A DNA stretch of 64,000 nucleotides from WJLG01 sp964602485. Its GTDB lineage: Bacteria; Patescibacteriota; Patescibacteriia; Patescibacteriales; WJLG01. A program made the position numbers and the translations under genes. The DNA lies in the NCBI GenBank assembly GCA_964602485.1, contig CAZRQU010000002.1:1-64000 (forward strand), read 5' to 3'. A model generated the notes under the pieces. That model saw nothing but the letters and a program-made list of their open reading frames with translations. It searched no databases and was not told the origin of the DNA. Shown here piece by piece: positions 14,611 through 23,200 of the stretch; position 1 is the stretch's first letter, and every line of letters begins with the position of its first letter.

Positions 14611-14659
14611 ACACAACATATTGGGTTTAAATAAGAATTTTGATAACAATATGTAGTAA
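14611..14659 (+). promoter_or_regulatory. Tandem NrdR boxes
   Basis: ACACAACATATTGGGT (14611-14626) matches the remembered consensus ACACWATATATWGTGT at 14 of 16 positions. TAACAATATGTAGTAA (14644-14659) matches at 11 of 16. Their starts are 33 bases apart, about three helical turns, the arrangement expected for cooperative NrdR binding. They lie just downstream of the expected transcription start, which suits repression. Confidence 0.65.
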
Positions 14660-14729
14660 AGTCAAATCCCCCTCGATTTTGACTTATTTTTAACCAAAAA
14701 AAGCTTAAGGAGGCCTTTGATACTAGTAT

Positions 14730-15212
14730 ATGAAATGCCCAATTTGCTATCATGAAGAAACAAAAGTGGTCGATTCGAGGGTGGCCACGGATGGACTTTC
14801 CATAAGGAGAAGGAGAGAGTGTTTGAAGTGCGGTTTTCGCTATTCTACATTGGAAGAAATGGAGATTCTGGACCTAGTGGTCATTAAGCGCGACGAACAA
14901 AAAGAATCCTACAATAGAGATAAAATGGTCAAGGGCCTTAAGAGGGCCTTTGAGAAGAGGGGGATCCCTCAAGATAAATTCAAGCAACTCATACATGCCA
15001 TTGAAAGGGATATTCAGAAGTTAAGGAAGAGTGAGATAAAAAGCAAAGAGATCGGAAAGATAATAATGGAACATCTGGAGAAAGTTGATACGGTCGCTTA
15101 TATCAGATTCGCTTCTGTTTACCAAGCTTTCGAGATAAGCGATTTTGCCCAAGCTCTTAAGAAGTTTATAAATAAAAATAAAAAACAAGGAGGAGACCAA
15201 TCCCATGCTTAA
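14730..15212 (+). CDS. nrdR: Transcriptional repressor NrdR
   Basis: NrdR senses nucleotides and represses ribonucleotide reductase genes. The 160 residues have the zinc ribbon (Cys3, Cys6, Cys31, Cys34), the RRRREC linker and an ATP-cone (about 48-140; VIKRDEQKESYNRDKMVKGL, VAYIRFASVYQAF). ATG at 14730 is the only possible start because a stop codon lies just upstream in frame. It overlaps nrdD by eight bases, showing co-expression. Candidate NrdR boxes in its own leader imply autoregulation of the whole operon. Confidence 0.95.
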   Translation: MKCPICYHEETKVVDSRVATDGLSIRRRRECLKCGFRYSTLEEMEILDLVVIKRDEQKESYNRDKMVKGLKRAFEKRGIPQDKFKQLIHAIERDIQKLRKSEIKSKEIGKIIMEHLEKVDTVAYIRFASVYQAFEISDFAQALKKFINKNKKQGGDQSHA

Positions 15213-17382
15213 AGATACAATAACCCAAATCAGAAAACGCTCCGGGGAAATAATGGATTTCGACCAGGAGAAGATCGTCAATGCCATTCAGAAAGCATCT
15301 GAATCCGTAGGCATATACGATAGGGATATCGCTGAGAAGCTTGGCGATAAGATCTCTGACAAATTGGCTCATAAATTCCACTCCAGAAGTATACCAGCAG
15401 TTGAGGAGGTACAAGACACTGTTGAAGAAACTTTGATAGAGAATAAGTATATCTCGGTTGCTAAGGCTTATATTCTATACAGAGATCAGCATAGGCAATT
15501 AAGAGATATGAGCTCTTCTATCAACGAAGAAAAGTTAATGGAGGATTATCTGGGACGAGCAGATTGGCGTCTTAAGGAGAACAGTAATATGAGTTTCTCT
15601 GTGCAGGGTCTTAATAATTATATAGCTTCTTCCATTTCCGCCAAATATTGGCTTAACAAACTTTATCCGCAAGAGATCCGTGATTCTCATACTAATGGTG
15701 ATTTTCATATACATGACCTAGGAATGTTGGCCCCTTATTGTTGCGGTTGGAATTTGAAAGATCTGTTAATGAAAGGCTTTCAGGGAGTAGAGGAAAAGAC
15801 CCAATCCGCACCACCTAAGCATTTCCGAGCCGCCTTAGGGCAGATATATAATTTCCTTTATACTTTGCAGGCTGAAGCTGCTGGAGCCCAGGCGTTTGCT
15901 AATTTTGATACTTATCTGGCTCCTTTCATACGTTATGATGATCTGAGCTATAAAGAAGTGAAGCAAGCTATTCAGGAGTTGGTCTTCAATCTTAATGTGG
16001 CCACCAGAGTAGGCTTTCAAACCCCCTTTACTAACGTAACCTTGGATGTTAAGCCAACAGCTTCTTTAGCAGAGGAAAGCGTTATTATCGGCGGGAAGGT
16101 GATGCCTGACAAGTACAAGGATTTTCAGCCGGAAATGGATATGTTCAATCAAGCTTTTGCCGAGATAATGATAGAAGGGGATTGCAACAATAGAATGTTC
16201 TCTTTTCCTATACCTACTTACAATATAGATAAGGATTTTGATTGGGACCGTGAATCATTGAAGAAAGTTTGGGAGATGACAGCCAAGTACGGCATACCTT
16301 ATTTCTCTAATTTCGTTAATTCCGATATGAGCGCTGACGATGCCCGCAGTATGTGTTGCCGACTTCGTTTGGATAATCGCGAGTTAAGAAAGAGAGGCGG
16401 AGGATTGTTCGGAGCTAACCCTCTTACCGGAAGCTTGGGCGTAGTCACTATAAATTTAGCTCGTATCGGATATTTAGCTAAGGATAAGAGTGATTATTTC
16501 AAGAGATTGACCAAAATGATGGATCTGGCCAAAGAGAGTTTAGAAATAAAGAGAAAGATAATAGAAAGATTCTCGGAAGACGGACTTTATCCTTATTCCA
16601 AATTCTATCTAGCTGATGTAAAGGCCAGGTTCGGCAGTTATTGGCAGAATCATTTCTCAACCATTGGTATAAACGGTATGAATGAGTCCATTATCAATTT
16701 TATCGGTAAGGATATAACCAATGAAGAGGGTAATAAATTGGCAGTAGAGATATTGGATTTTATGAGGGAGAGATTAAAGGATTATCAGAATGAGACAAAT
16801 AACCTTTATAATTTGGAAGCTTCTCCGGCCGAGGGTGCTACTTACAGGTTCGCCAAGAAGGATAAAGAAGTTTACCCTGACATAATAGCAGCCAACGAAG
16901 AGGCTATAAAAGCCAGGAATGCCGACCCTTATTACACCAATTCCACTCATTTGCCGGTAGGCTACACCAACGATATATTCGAAGCTTTGGAATTGCAGGA
17001 CCAATTGCAAACCAAGTATACTGGCGGAACCGTGTTACATGGTTTCTTAGGTGAAAGAATAACCGATCCGGAAGTAGCTAAGAAATTGGTACAGAAGATA
17101 GTTTATAATTATAAATTGCCTTATTTTACCATAACTCCGACATTCTCCATTTGCCCTAAGCACGGCTATGTTCCGGGAGAGCATAAGTATTGTCCGCTTT
17201 GCGATAAAGAGTTGGGTTATGGCGAAGGAGAGGCGATAGAAGAGCCGGCAGCTGAAGCCGCTGCCCCAAAACAGGCCTTTCAGCAGGATATAAAGAAAGA
17301 ACAAGAAGTGAAGGTCGAAGCTGATCCAGAGGCCAAAAGAGATGATGATCCGGAAAGGAATATCATCCAATCAATAGCTTAA
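15205..17382 (+). CDS. nrdD: Anaerobic (class III) ribonucleotide reductase, large part without glycyl-radical site
   Basis: NrdD reduces ribonucleoside triphosphates to deoxy forms using a glycyl radical. The 725 residues contain an N-terminal ATP-cone (about 1-95), the ten-stranded barrel with SMCCRLRLD and TGSLGVVTINLARIGYL (the active-site cysteine loop and following strand), and the C-terminal zinc region (CPKHGY at about 650, CPLC at 663-666). In complete relatives the SRVVGY radical motif follows the zinc site at once. Here an acidic, Ala/Glu/Lys-rich tail of about 60 residues follows and ends in a stop, and the motif is encoded by a separate gene 133 bases on. AAGGAGGAG precedes the start, which overlaps nrdR. 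Confidence 0.93.
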   Translation: MLKDTITQIRKRSGEIMDFDQEKIVNAIQKASESVGIYDRDIAEKLGDKISDKLAHKFHSRSIPAVEEVQDTVEETLIENKYISVAKAYILYRDQHRQLRDMSSSINEEKLMEDYLGRADWRLKENSNMSFSVQGLNNYIASSISAKYWLNKLYPQEIRDSHTNGDFHIHDLGMLAPYCCGWNLKDLLMKGFQGVEEKTQSAPPKHFRAALGQIYNFLYTLQAEAAGAQAFANFDTYLAPFIRYDDLSYKEVKQAIQELVFNLNVATRVGFQTPFTNVTLDVKPTASLAEESVIIGGKVMPDKYKDFQPEMDMFNQAFAEIMIEGDCNNRMFSFPIPTYNIDKDFDWDRESLKKVWEMTAKYGIPYFSNFVNSDMSADDARSMCCRLRLDNRELRKRGGGLFGANPLTGSLGVVTINLARIGYLAKDKSDYFKRLTKMMDLAKESLEIKRKIIERFSEDGLYPYSKFYLADVKARFGSYWQNHFSTIGINGMNESIINFIGKDITNEEGNKLAVEILDFMRERLKDYQNETNNLYNLEASPAEGATYRFAKKDKEVYPDIIAANEEAIKARNADPYYTNSTHLPVGYTNDIFEALELQDQLQTKYTGGTVLHGFLGERITDPEVAKKLVQKIVYNYKLPYFTITPTFSICPKHGYVPGEHKYCPLCDKELGYGEGEAIEEPAAEAAAPKQAFQQDIKKEQEVKVEADPEAKRDDDPERNIIQSIA

Positions 17383-17423
17383 GCATATAACAATATAAAA
17401 AATAATAAAAAACAAAAACAAAA

Positions 17424-17503
17424 TTAAGATTATAAGTTAAGATGCAAGGACTGATCGGGCAAGTCTCGACAAAAAAAGACCTACTCTTAATTATAAGTCT
17501 TAA
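17424..17503 (+). repeat. Imperfect inverted repeat in the nrdD spacer
   Basis: The arms at 17424-17442 and 17485-17503 both carry TTAAGA/TCTTAA at their ends around TTATAA-type centres. They enclose 42 bases with small internal hairpins. It lies between the stop of nrdD and the small glycyl-radical gene. Without a T run it is not a terminator; it may protect or punctuate the message. Confidence 0.4.
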
Positions 17504-17515
17504 TTGACAGTTAAT

Positions 17516-17665
17516 ATGAGTCCTACCAAGACCAAAAGACAAGAATGTATCGTTTACAGCCGAGTAGTCGGCTGGATCACTCCTACCCGTAATTGGAACA
17601 AGGGTAAAAAATCCGAGTTTACGGACAGGAGAACATTCGATGTCAATGAAGAGACTTATAACTAA
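17516..17665 (+). CDS. Separate glycyl-radical domain of the anaerobic ribonucleotide reductase
   Basis: A 49-codon gene (17516 ATG to TAA at 17663). Its product contains IVYSRVVGW, then P, NW, GKKSEF and DRRTF, the conserved end of class III reductases (SRVVGY, then P, WN, GK, EF and R in relatives I remember). Gly19 would carry the radical. The frame is closed upstream by a stop at 17501-17503, so it is not a simple frameshifted tail of nrdD. It lies between nrdD and nrdG on the same strand. It would have to bind the large part in trans, comparable in principle to the YfiD/GrcA spare part of pyruvate formate-lyase. The start lacks a ribosome site. Confidence 0.8.
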   Translation: MSPTKTKRQECIVYSRVVGWITPTRNWNKGKKSEFTDRRTFDVNEETYN

Positions 17666-17751
17666 CGAGATAATTAACGATAAATAGGTTGTTTAGATTC
17701 GGATAGACACGGTCATCAGGTTGCTTTGATCTAGGCGGCCTGGTTAAAAAA

Positions 17752-18486
17752 ATGATAATTGGAGGATTGGAAAAACTAACATTGATAGATTATCCCGGAA
17801 AGTTGTCGGCCATAGTTTTTACGCAGGGCTGCAATTTCCGTTGTCGTTATTGTTATAACCCTATGCTTGTCTTGCCGTCTTCTGATGGTAAGCGTTATCA
17901 TAATCCGGGTGAAGAAGAAAAAGGCCGGAATCAGTTATCTGAGGATGGCCTTTTTGATTTTCTAAAAAAAAGACAGGGAAAATTAGAGGGAGTAGTGATC
18001 ACCGGCGGAGAACCGACACTGCATCCGGATCTACCCGAGTTCATTAAGAAGATAAGAGATCTGGGCTATGTGGTGAAGCTGGATACCAATGGCAGCAATC
18101 CTGATATGCTCAGGTATGTGTTGCAGAATAAATTGGTCGATTATCTGGCAATGGACCTCAAATCAGATGAAGATAATTACAAACGGACGGTTGGAGCTGA
18201 TATCGATTTCAAAAAGATCGAAGAAAGTGCTAAAATTATAATAGGATCGGGATTGCCACATGAGTTCCGCACTACGTGTGTCCCTGGTTTTCATAATGAG
18301 CAGATAATAGCCAATATGTCCGAGATCATTAAGGGGGCGCAAAAATGGTTCTTGCAGAATTTTAAATCCGATACCGACCTTATAGAGAATTCTTTAAAGG
18401 GTCAGCCGTCTTTTTCCGATAAGCAGATGGATGGTCTGGCTAATATCGGATCAAAGAATGTTAAATTTTGCCAAGTTAGAGAATAA
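17752..18486 (+). CDS. nrdG: Anaerobic ribonucleotide reductase activating protein
   Basis: A radical SAM activase that installs the glycyl radical on NrdD. The 244 residues have the CxxxCxxC cluster motif (Cys27, Cys31, Cys34 in GCNFRCRYC), the SAM-binding GGEP (VVITGGEPTLHP) and a DTNGS strand. The N-terminal form (GGLEKLTLIDYPGKLSAIVFTQGC) is that of the NrdG subgroup found beside this NrdD type. It is the last recognised gene of the nrdR-nrdD operon, 86 bases after the separate radical-domain gene. The radical site is in trans, so its substrate is probably the small polypeptide docked on NrdD. Confidence 0.9.
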   Translation: MIIGGLEKLTLIDYPGKLSAIVFTQGCNFRCRYCYNPMLVLPSSDGKRYHNPGEEEKGRNQLSEDGLFDFLKKRQGKLEGVVITGGEPTLHPDLPEFIKKIRDLGYVVKLDTNGSNPDMLRYVLQNKLVDYLAMDLKSDEDNYKRTVGADIDFKKIEESAKIIIGSGLPHEFRTTCVPGFHNEQIIANMSEIIKGAQKWFLQNFKSDTDLIENSLKGQPSFSDKQMDGLANIGSKNVKFCQVRE

Positions 18487-18490
18487 AAAT

Positions 18491-18979
18491 ATGCCAAACA
18501 AAAACAACAAAGAAGAAGACAAAAGTGAGATAGAACCCTTAGGAGGGGAAAAGCAGACAAGTGATCATGATAAAGATATAAAAGAACTTCTTAAAAAGAA
18601 TTTAGAGCTCAATTCCGAGATATTCGAAATGGTTCAATATGTGAAGAAATATATTTTTTGGAGAAAGATCTGGAGTTTTTTAAAAATATTAATAATTGTT
18701 GTTCCCTTGGTTTTAGCTTTTATCTACCTTCCGCCTTTCTTAAAAGGTGTTTATGATAATTACAAGGTTTTTATAGAGGATAATTTAAACATAGAGCTTC
18801 CGGATAAGCTCAATATCAATTCTATGTCAGAGGTTATGTCCGAAAATAATATAACCGCAGAAGACATGGAAACTTTCTCTAATATGAGTGCGGAAGAGAA
18901 GCAGGGATTGATAGACGAATATAACAATATGAGTGCGGAAGAGAAACAGCAAGCTCTTCAAGAGTTAAACAAAAAATAA
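18491..18979 (+). CDS. Membrane protein with repeated NMSAEEK motif
   Basis: A 162-residue protein. The ATG at 18491 (MPNKNNKEEDK) is preferred to an upstream start that would overlap nrdG. A charged N-terminal region (1-55) is followed by one membrane helix (about 59-80). The C-terminal part ends in two tandem copies of NMSAEEKQ (NMSAEEKQGL and NMSAEEKQQAL), probably helical. It starts 4 bases after nrdG and ends one base before the phosphatase gene, so it is likely co-transcribed. No family is recognised. Confidence 0.65.
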   Translation: MPNKNNKEEDKSEIEPLGGEKQTSDHDKDIKELLKKNLELNSEIFEMVQYVKKYIFWRKIWSFLKILIIVVPLVLAFIYLPPFLKGVYDNYKVFIEDNLNIELPDKLNINSMSEVMSENNITAEDMETFSNMSAEEKQGLIDEYNNMSAEEKQQALQELNKK

Positions 18980-18980
18980 A

Positions 18981-19781
18981 ATGCTAGAACCTATAATATT
19001 GGGAATAACCCAAGGGGTGGCCGAATGGCTACCTGTGTCTTCGGAAGGTTTGATATTCCTAATAAAAAGTAATTTTTTTCCAGGTGAAGAGGGGATAGGC
19101 GACATTGTTCGTTTAGCCCTGTTTTTGCACCTGGGAACTTTCTTTTCCGCTTTGGTCTATTTTAGGAAAGAGGTTTGGTCTTTAATAAAAACAGTTGGTA
19201 AATACAAAAAAGCTGAGAAGAAAGACAAAAGATTGCTTACCTTTTTGTTGATAGCTACTTTGGTTAGCGGAATACTAGGATTAATATTTATCAAAGGGCT
19301 AGAGAATGTCGATGCTCCGGTGGAGCGAATATCCAGATATATAAATATGATCGTAGCCGGATTGCTTTTGATAACGGCCAGTTTGCAGATCAAAATAAAC
19401 AAGAACAAGGATTTTGGCAAGACTGAAGAGGGGCTGAGGAACCAAGACGGGGTTTTTGTTGGCATAGCTCAGGGCTTTGCCGCTCTACCCGGGCTTTCCC
19501 GCTCCGGTTTGACCGTATCCGCTTTACTGATAAGCGAATTCAAAGACAATACGGCCTTAAGGGTGAGTTTTCTTTTGAGCTTGCCCATAGTATTGGCCGG
19601 TAATATATTGCTTAATTTTGGAGAGATGACCTTTAGCGTCTATAATTTGCTAGCATTGTTGTCTTCCTTTATCTTTGGCCTTTTGACCATAGATATACTT
19701 CTCAAAGTGGCTCGTAAGATCAATTTTGGCTATTTTGTGCTTGGGTTTGCCTTATTGATGATAATTTTCAGCTTCATTTAA
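18981..19781 (+). CDS. uppP: UppP/BacA-like undecaprenyl-diphosphate phosphatase
   Basis: UppP recycles the lipid carrier for cell-wall synthesis by dephosphorylating undecaprenyl diphosphate in the membrane. The 266 residues form about eight helices with both signature regions: TQGVAEWLPVSSEGLIFL (8-27) and PGLSRSGLTVSALL. Two usual catalytic positions differ: Gln11 stands where E. coli has Glu17, and Leu24 where it has His30 (SSTGH becomes SSEGL), while Glu15, the Ser pair and the second-motif Arg remain. The EWLPVSSEG form recalls archaeal relatives. It may act differently or more weakly. It follows the unknown membrane gene after one base. Confidence 0.8.
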   Translation: MLEPIILGITQGVAEWLPVSSEGLIFLIKSNFFPGEEGIGDIVRLALFLHLGTFFSALVYFRKEVWSLIKTVGKYKKAEKKDKRLLTFLLIATLVSGILGLIFIKGLENVDAPVERISRYINMIVAGLLLITASLQIKINKNKDFGKTEEGLRNQDGVFVGIAQGFAALPGLSRSGLTVSALLISEFKDNTALRVSFLLSLPIVLAGNILLNFGEMTFSVYNLLALLSSFIFGLLTIDILLKVARKINFGYFVLGFALLMIIFSFI

Positions 19782-19796
19782 TTATAAAAATATTTT

Positions 19797-20051
19797 ATGG
19801 GATTTGAACAAATGCCAAACCAAGGCGGAGAAAAGGTGGATAGAAAACAGATAGAACTTGATTATTTTATGCAAGATCTGAAACACGGCGATGTTGCCGA
19901 ATTAGATCAAATGATAGAGCAATATGGCTATGATGAAGAGTTTTTAAAGTCACCGGAGGTTATGGAAACAGCTCGGACCGGCTTGGAGAATGCCAAGAAA
20001 GAAGGGCGCGAACATGCGGTCAGTTATCTAAAGGGAAAATTCGATCTTTAA
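19797..20051 (+). CDS. Small acidic hypothetical protein
   Basis: An 84-residue, soluble, highly charged and probably all-helical protein (LDYFMQDLKHGDVAELDQMI, ETARTGLENAKKEGREHAV). It starts 15 bases after the phosphatase gene and ends before a strong terminator, so it closes the nrd-uppP transcript. An internal ATG at residue 6 could also serve. No family is recognised. Confidence 0.6.
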   Translation: MGFEQMPNQGGEKVDRKQIELDYFMQDLKHGDVAELDQMIEQYGYDEEFLKSPEVMETARTGLENAKKEGREHAVSYLKGKFDL

Positions 20052-20071
20052 ACCTTGTTCAAGACAATAAT

Positions 20072-20096
20072 ACCGCCCTTAAAAGGCGGTTTTTTG
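20072..20096 (+). terminator. Rho-independent terminator
   Basis: ACCGCC (20072-20077) pairs with GGCGGT (20085-20090), then T5. Confidence 0.85.
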
Positions 20097-20152
20097 TTTC
20101 TTTCTTTTGTGGTATTATATATAATGAAATAATCAAGGAGGCATTTATCAAA

Positions 20153-20212
20153 ATGCGAAATATAGATCTCAAAATGGAAAATGAGGATTATTTTGATTTT
20201 ACATTTTGAGAT
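20153..20212 (+). promoter_or_regulatory. dnaE leader: mini open frame and perfect inverted repeat
   Basis: AAGGAGG at 20135-20141 precedes an 18-codon frame (20153-20209, MRNIDLKMENEDYFDFTF). Within it ATCTCAAAATG (20166-20176) pairs perfectly with CATTTTGAGAT (20202-20212). The dnaE ATG follows 17 bases later without a ribosome site. The mini frame may be a leader peptide or chance. The same core repeat occurs near 43110-43142. Confidence 0.35.
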
Positions 20213-20229
20213 TTTAATTTTAACTTAAA

Positions 20230-23200
20230 ATGTCTTTCGTTCACCTCCATAACCATACTCATTATTCGCTTCTCGACGGTCTCACCAAGCTAGATGAGAT
20301 GGTTGGAATTGCCAAAGAGCAGGGATCTCCAGCAGTGGCCATCACCGACCACGGGGTTATGTATGGTGTGGTGGAATTCTATCAGGAATGCAAAAAACAA
20401 GGCGTGAAGCCGATAATCGGAGTTGAGCTCTACCTAGCTTCGGATCTAAGGAAAAAAGATTCTTCCGAAGACAGGGAGAATCGCCATATTCTTTTATTGG
20501 CCAAGAATAATACCGGCTATAAGAACCTTATAAAGCTAGTATCCATTGCTCATTTAGAGGGTTTTTATTATAAGCCGAGGATAGATTGGGAAACTCTTGG
20601 TCAGTATCACGAGGGGATAATATGTTCCACTGCTTGCTTGGGAGGGGAGATACCTCATTTGATAATGGCTGGCAAGATAGATAAGGCCGAAAAGCGAGCC
20701 CGCGAATACAATGACCTGTTCGGGCAAGGTAATTTTTACCTTGAAATTCAAAACCATCCACACCTGGAACATCAAGACGAAGTTAATGAGGCGCTTAAGA
20801 AAATGAGCAAGAAGCTCAATATTCCTTTGGTGGCCACTAATGATGTCCATTATTTGACCAAGGAAGATAAAGAGGCTCAGGATATACTTCTTTGTTTGCA
20901 GAACAAAAAGAAGAAAGAGGATGAAGATAGGATGAATATGATGGAGTCCGATTTTTCCATGAGGCCCAATCAAGAGATGATAAAAGCCTTTTCCGATGTT
21001 CCGGAAGCTGTGGAGAATACTTTGAAAATAGCTGAAAAATGCAATGTTGAATTGGATCTAGGCAACACTCAGTTGCCTTATTTCGAGGTTCCGCAAGGTT
21101 TTGACGAATTTAGTTATTTGGAGCATTTGTCCAAGGAGGGTTTCAAGAAGAGATACGGAAAAAGTTATGAAGAGGCTGATCAGGAAAAAAAAGAAAGACT
21201 TGATTATGAGATATCCGTGATCAGGAAAATGGGTTGGCCATCGTACTTTTTGATAGTGGCTGATTTTATAAATTGGGCCAAGGATCAAGGTATAGTTGTG
21301 GGGCCAGGTAGAGGTTCTGCGGCCGGATCATTCGTTTGTTATCTTATCGGAATAACCAATCTTGACCCCTTGGAATATGACTTGCTTTTTGAGAGGTTCT
21401 TGAACCCGGAGCGTATATCAATGCCTGATATTGATACCGACTTTGCCGATGCCCGCCGTGATGAAGTGATAAAGTATACTGAGGATAAGTACGGTAAAGA
21501 CCATGTATCCCAGATAATAACTTTCGGGACTATGGCTGCTCGCGCCTCTGTGCGTGATGTTGGTCGGGTTTTGGGCGCCAGCTACGATTATTGCGACAAG
21601 ATAGCCAAAGAAATACCAATGTTCTCCAGCATACAGCAAGCTTTGGATACTGCGACCGATTTCAAACAGATATACGACAATGAGTCGGAAGCTAAAAGGA
21701 TAATTGATCATGCTTTGCGTTTGGAGGGTGTTTCCAGACATGCCTCCACCCATGCTTGTGGGGTTTTGATAACTAAAGAACCTTTACAGGAATATACACC
21801 TTTGCAATACGCCTCTTCTTCGGACAAGAGCGTGGTTTCTCAATATTCATTGCATCCGGTAGAGGACCTCGGACTTCTTAAGATGGATTTTTTGGGGCTT
21901 AAGAACCTGACCATTATGGAGTCAGCCATAAATATAATCAAAAAAACCAAAGGTGATGATATCAATATAGAGAATATCCCCCTGGACAACCAACAGGCGT
22001 ACAAGCTCTTTCAAGACGGAGAGACCACCGGTGTGTTCCAATTCGAATCATCGGGTATGAAAAGGTATTTAAGAGAACTTAAACCAACTCAATTCGAGGA
22101 TATAATAGCTATGGTCGCCCTCTATCGCCCAGGACCAATGGAATGGATACCTGATTATATCGCCGGCAAACACGGAACTAAGAAGCCTAAATATCTTCAC
22201 CCTAAATTACAGCCAATATTAGATAAGACCTACGGGGTGGCTATTTATCAGGAGCAGGTCATGCAGATGGCTCGCGATCTGGCCGGCTTCACTATGGGAG
22301 AAGCTGATGTGCTTAGAAAAGCGGTTGGTAAGAAGATAGCTGACCTTTTGGCCAAACAGAAGGAGAAGTTCATAGAAGGTTGTGTTAAAAATGGTATCGC
22401 AAAGAAATTGGCCGAAGAGATATTCTCTTTTATCGAACCTTTTGCCGGTTATGGTTTTAATCGTAGTCATGCCGCTTGTTACGCCTTGATAGGTTATCAA
22501 ACCGCCTACCTAAAGGCTCATTATCCGGCTGAATTCATGGCCGCTTTGCTTACGGCTGATGAACAAAACACTGATCGCGTGGCTATAGAGATAGAGGAAT
22601 GTAGGAATATGGGCATAGAAGTGGCACCTCCGGATATAAACGAATCGTTTGCCTCTTTTACGGTGGTCAAACAAGAAGAAGGGTATGATAGCGATTATAT
22701 ACGCTTTGGACTTAATGCTATCAAAAATGTAGGTGAGCATATAGTGGAGACCATGATCAAGGAAAGAAAGGACAATGGTAGATACAAGGACATATTTGAT
22801 CTTTTGGAAAGAGTTGTGGACAGGGATATGAACAAGAAATCCTTGGAAAGTCTGATAAAATGCGGTGCCTTGGATAAGTTTGGAGAAAGAGGTATGCTTT
22901 TAGGCAATCTTGAAACATTACTAAATTTCAATAAAGAGATAAGTAAGGCTAAGGAGTCCAAGCAATCCAGTTTGTTCGCTGATGCGCCAGGGATCGATAT
23001 GCCGGCTCAGATAAAATTGGAAGAGACCTACACTAGTAGTGATCAAGAGAACTTGGCTTGGGAAAGGGAACTGTTGGGACTTTACATCAGTAAGCATCCT
23101 TTCAGTGATTACAAGGATCAATTAAGAGGCAAGGTGATCCCGGTGGTTGAACTTGATCGCCATATCAATGAAGAGACCGCCAATGTAGCCGCCATCATAA

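Larger units (their letters stand above)
14364..14729. other. Regulatory intergenic region before nrdR
   Basis: This 366-base gene-free stretch holds the hisG terminator, a cluster of DnaA-box-like sites, a sigma70-type promoter, two NrdR-box-like sites and an AT-rich leader ending in AAGGAGG (14707-14713). That ribosome-site-like motif lies 16 bases before the nrdR ATG, farther than usual. No open frame of note is present. Confidence 0.7.

Noticed and set aside
17383..17515. Group I or II intron in nrdD
   Set aside because: The spacer is only 133 bases, and the flanking frames do not rejoin into the known NrdD order at any obvious splice point because a 60-residue tail precedes the stop.
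17370..17665. Readthrough or frameshift joining the two nrdD parts
   Set aside because: The frame after the nrdD stop meets another stop within 15 codons, and the small frame is closed by its own upstream stop; programmed bypass would need evidence from protein data.
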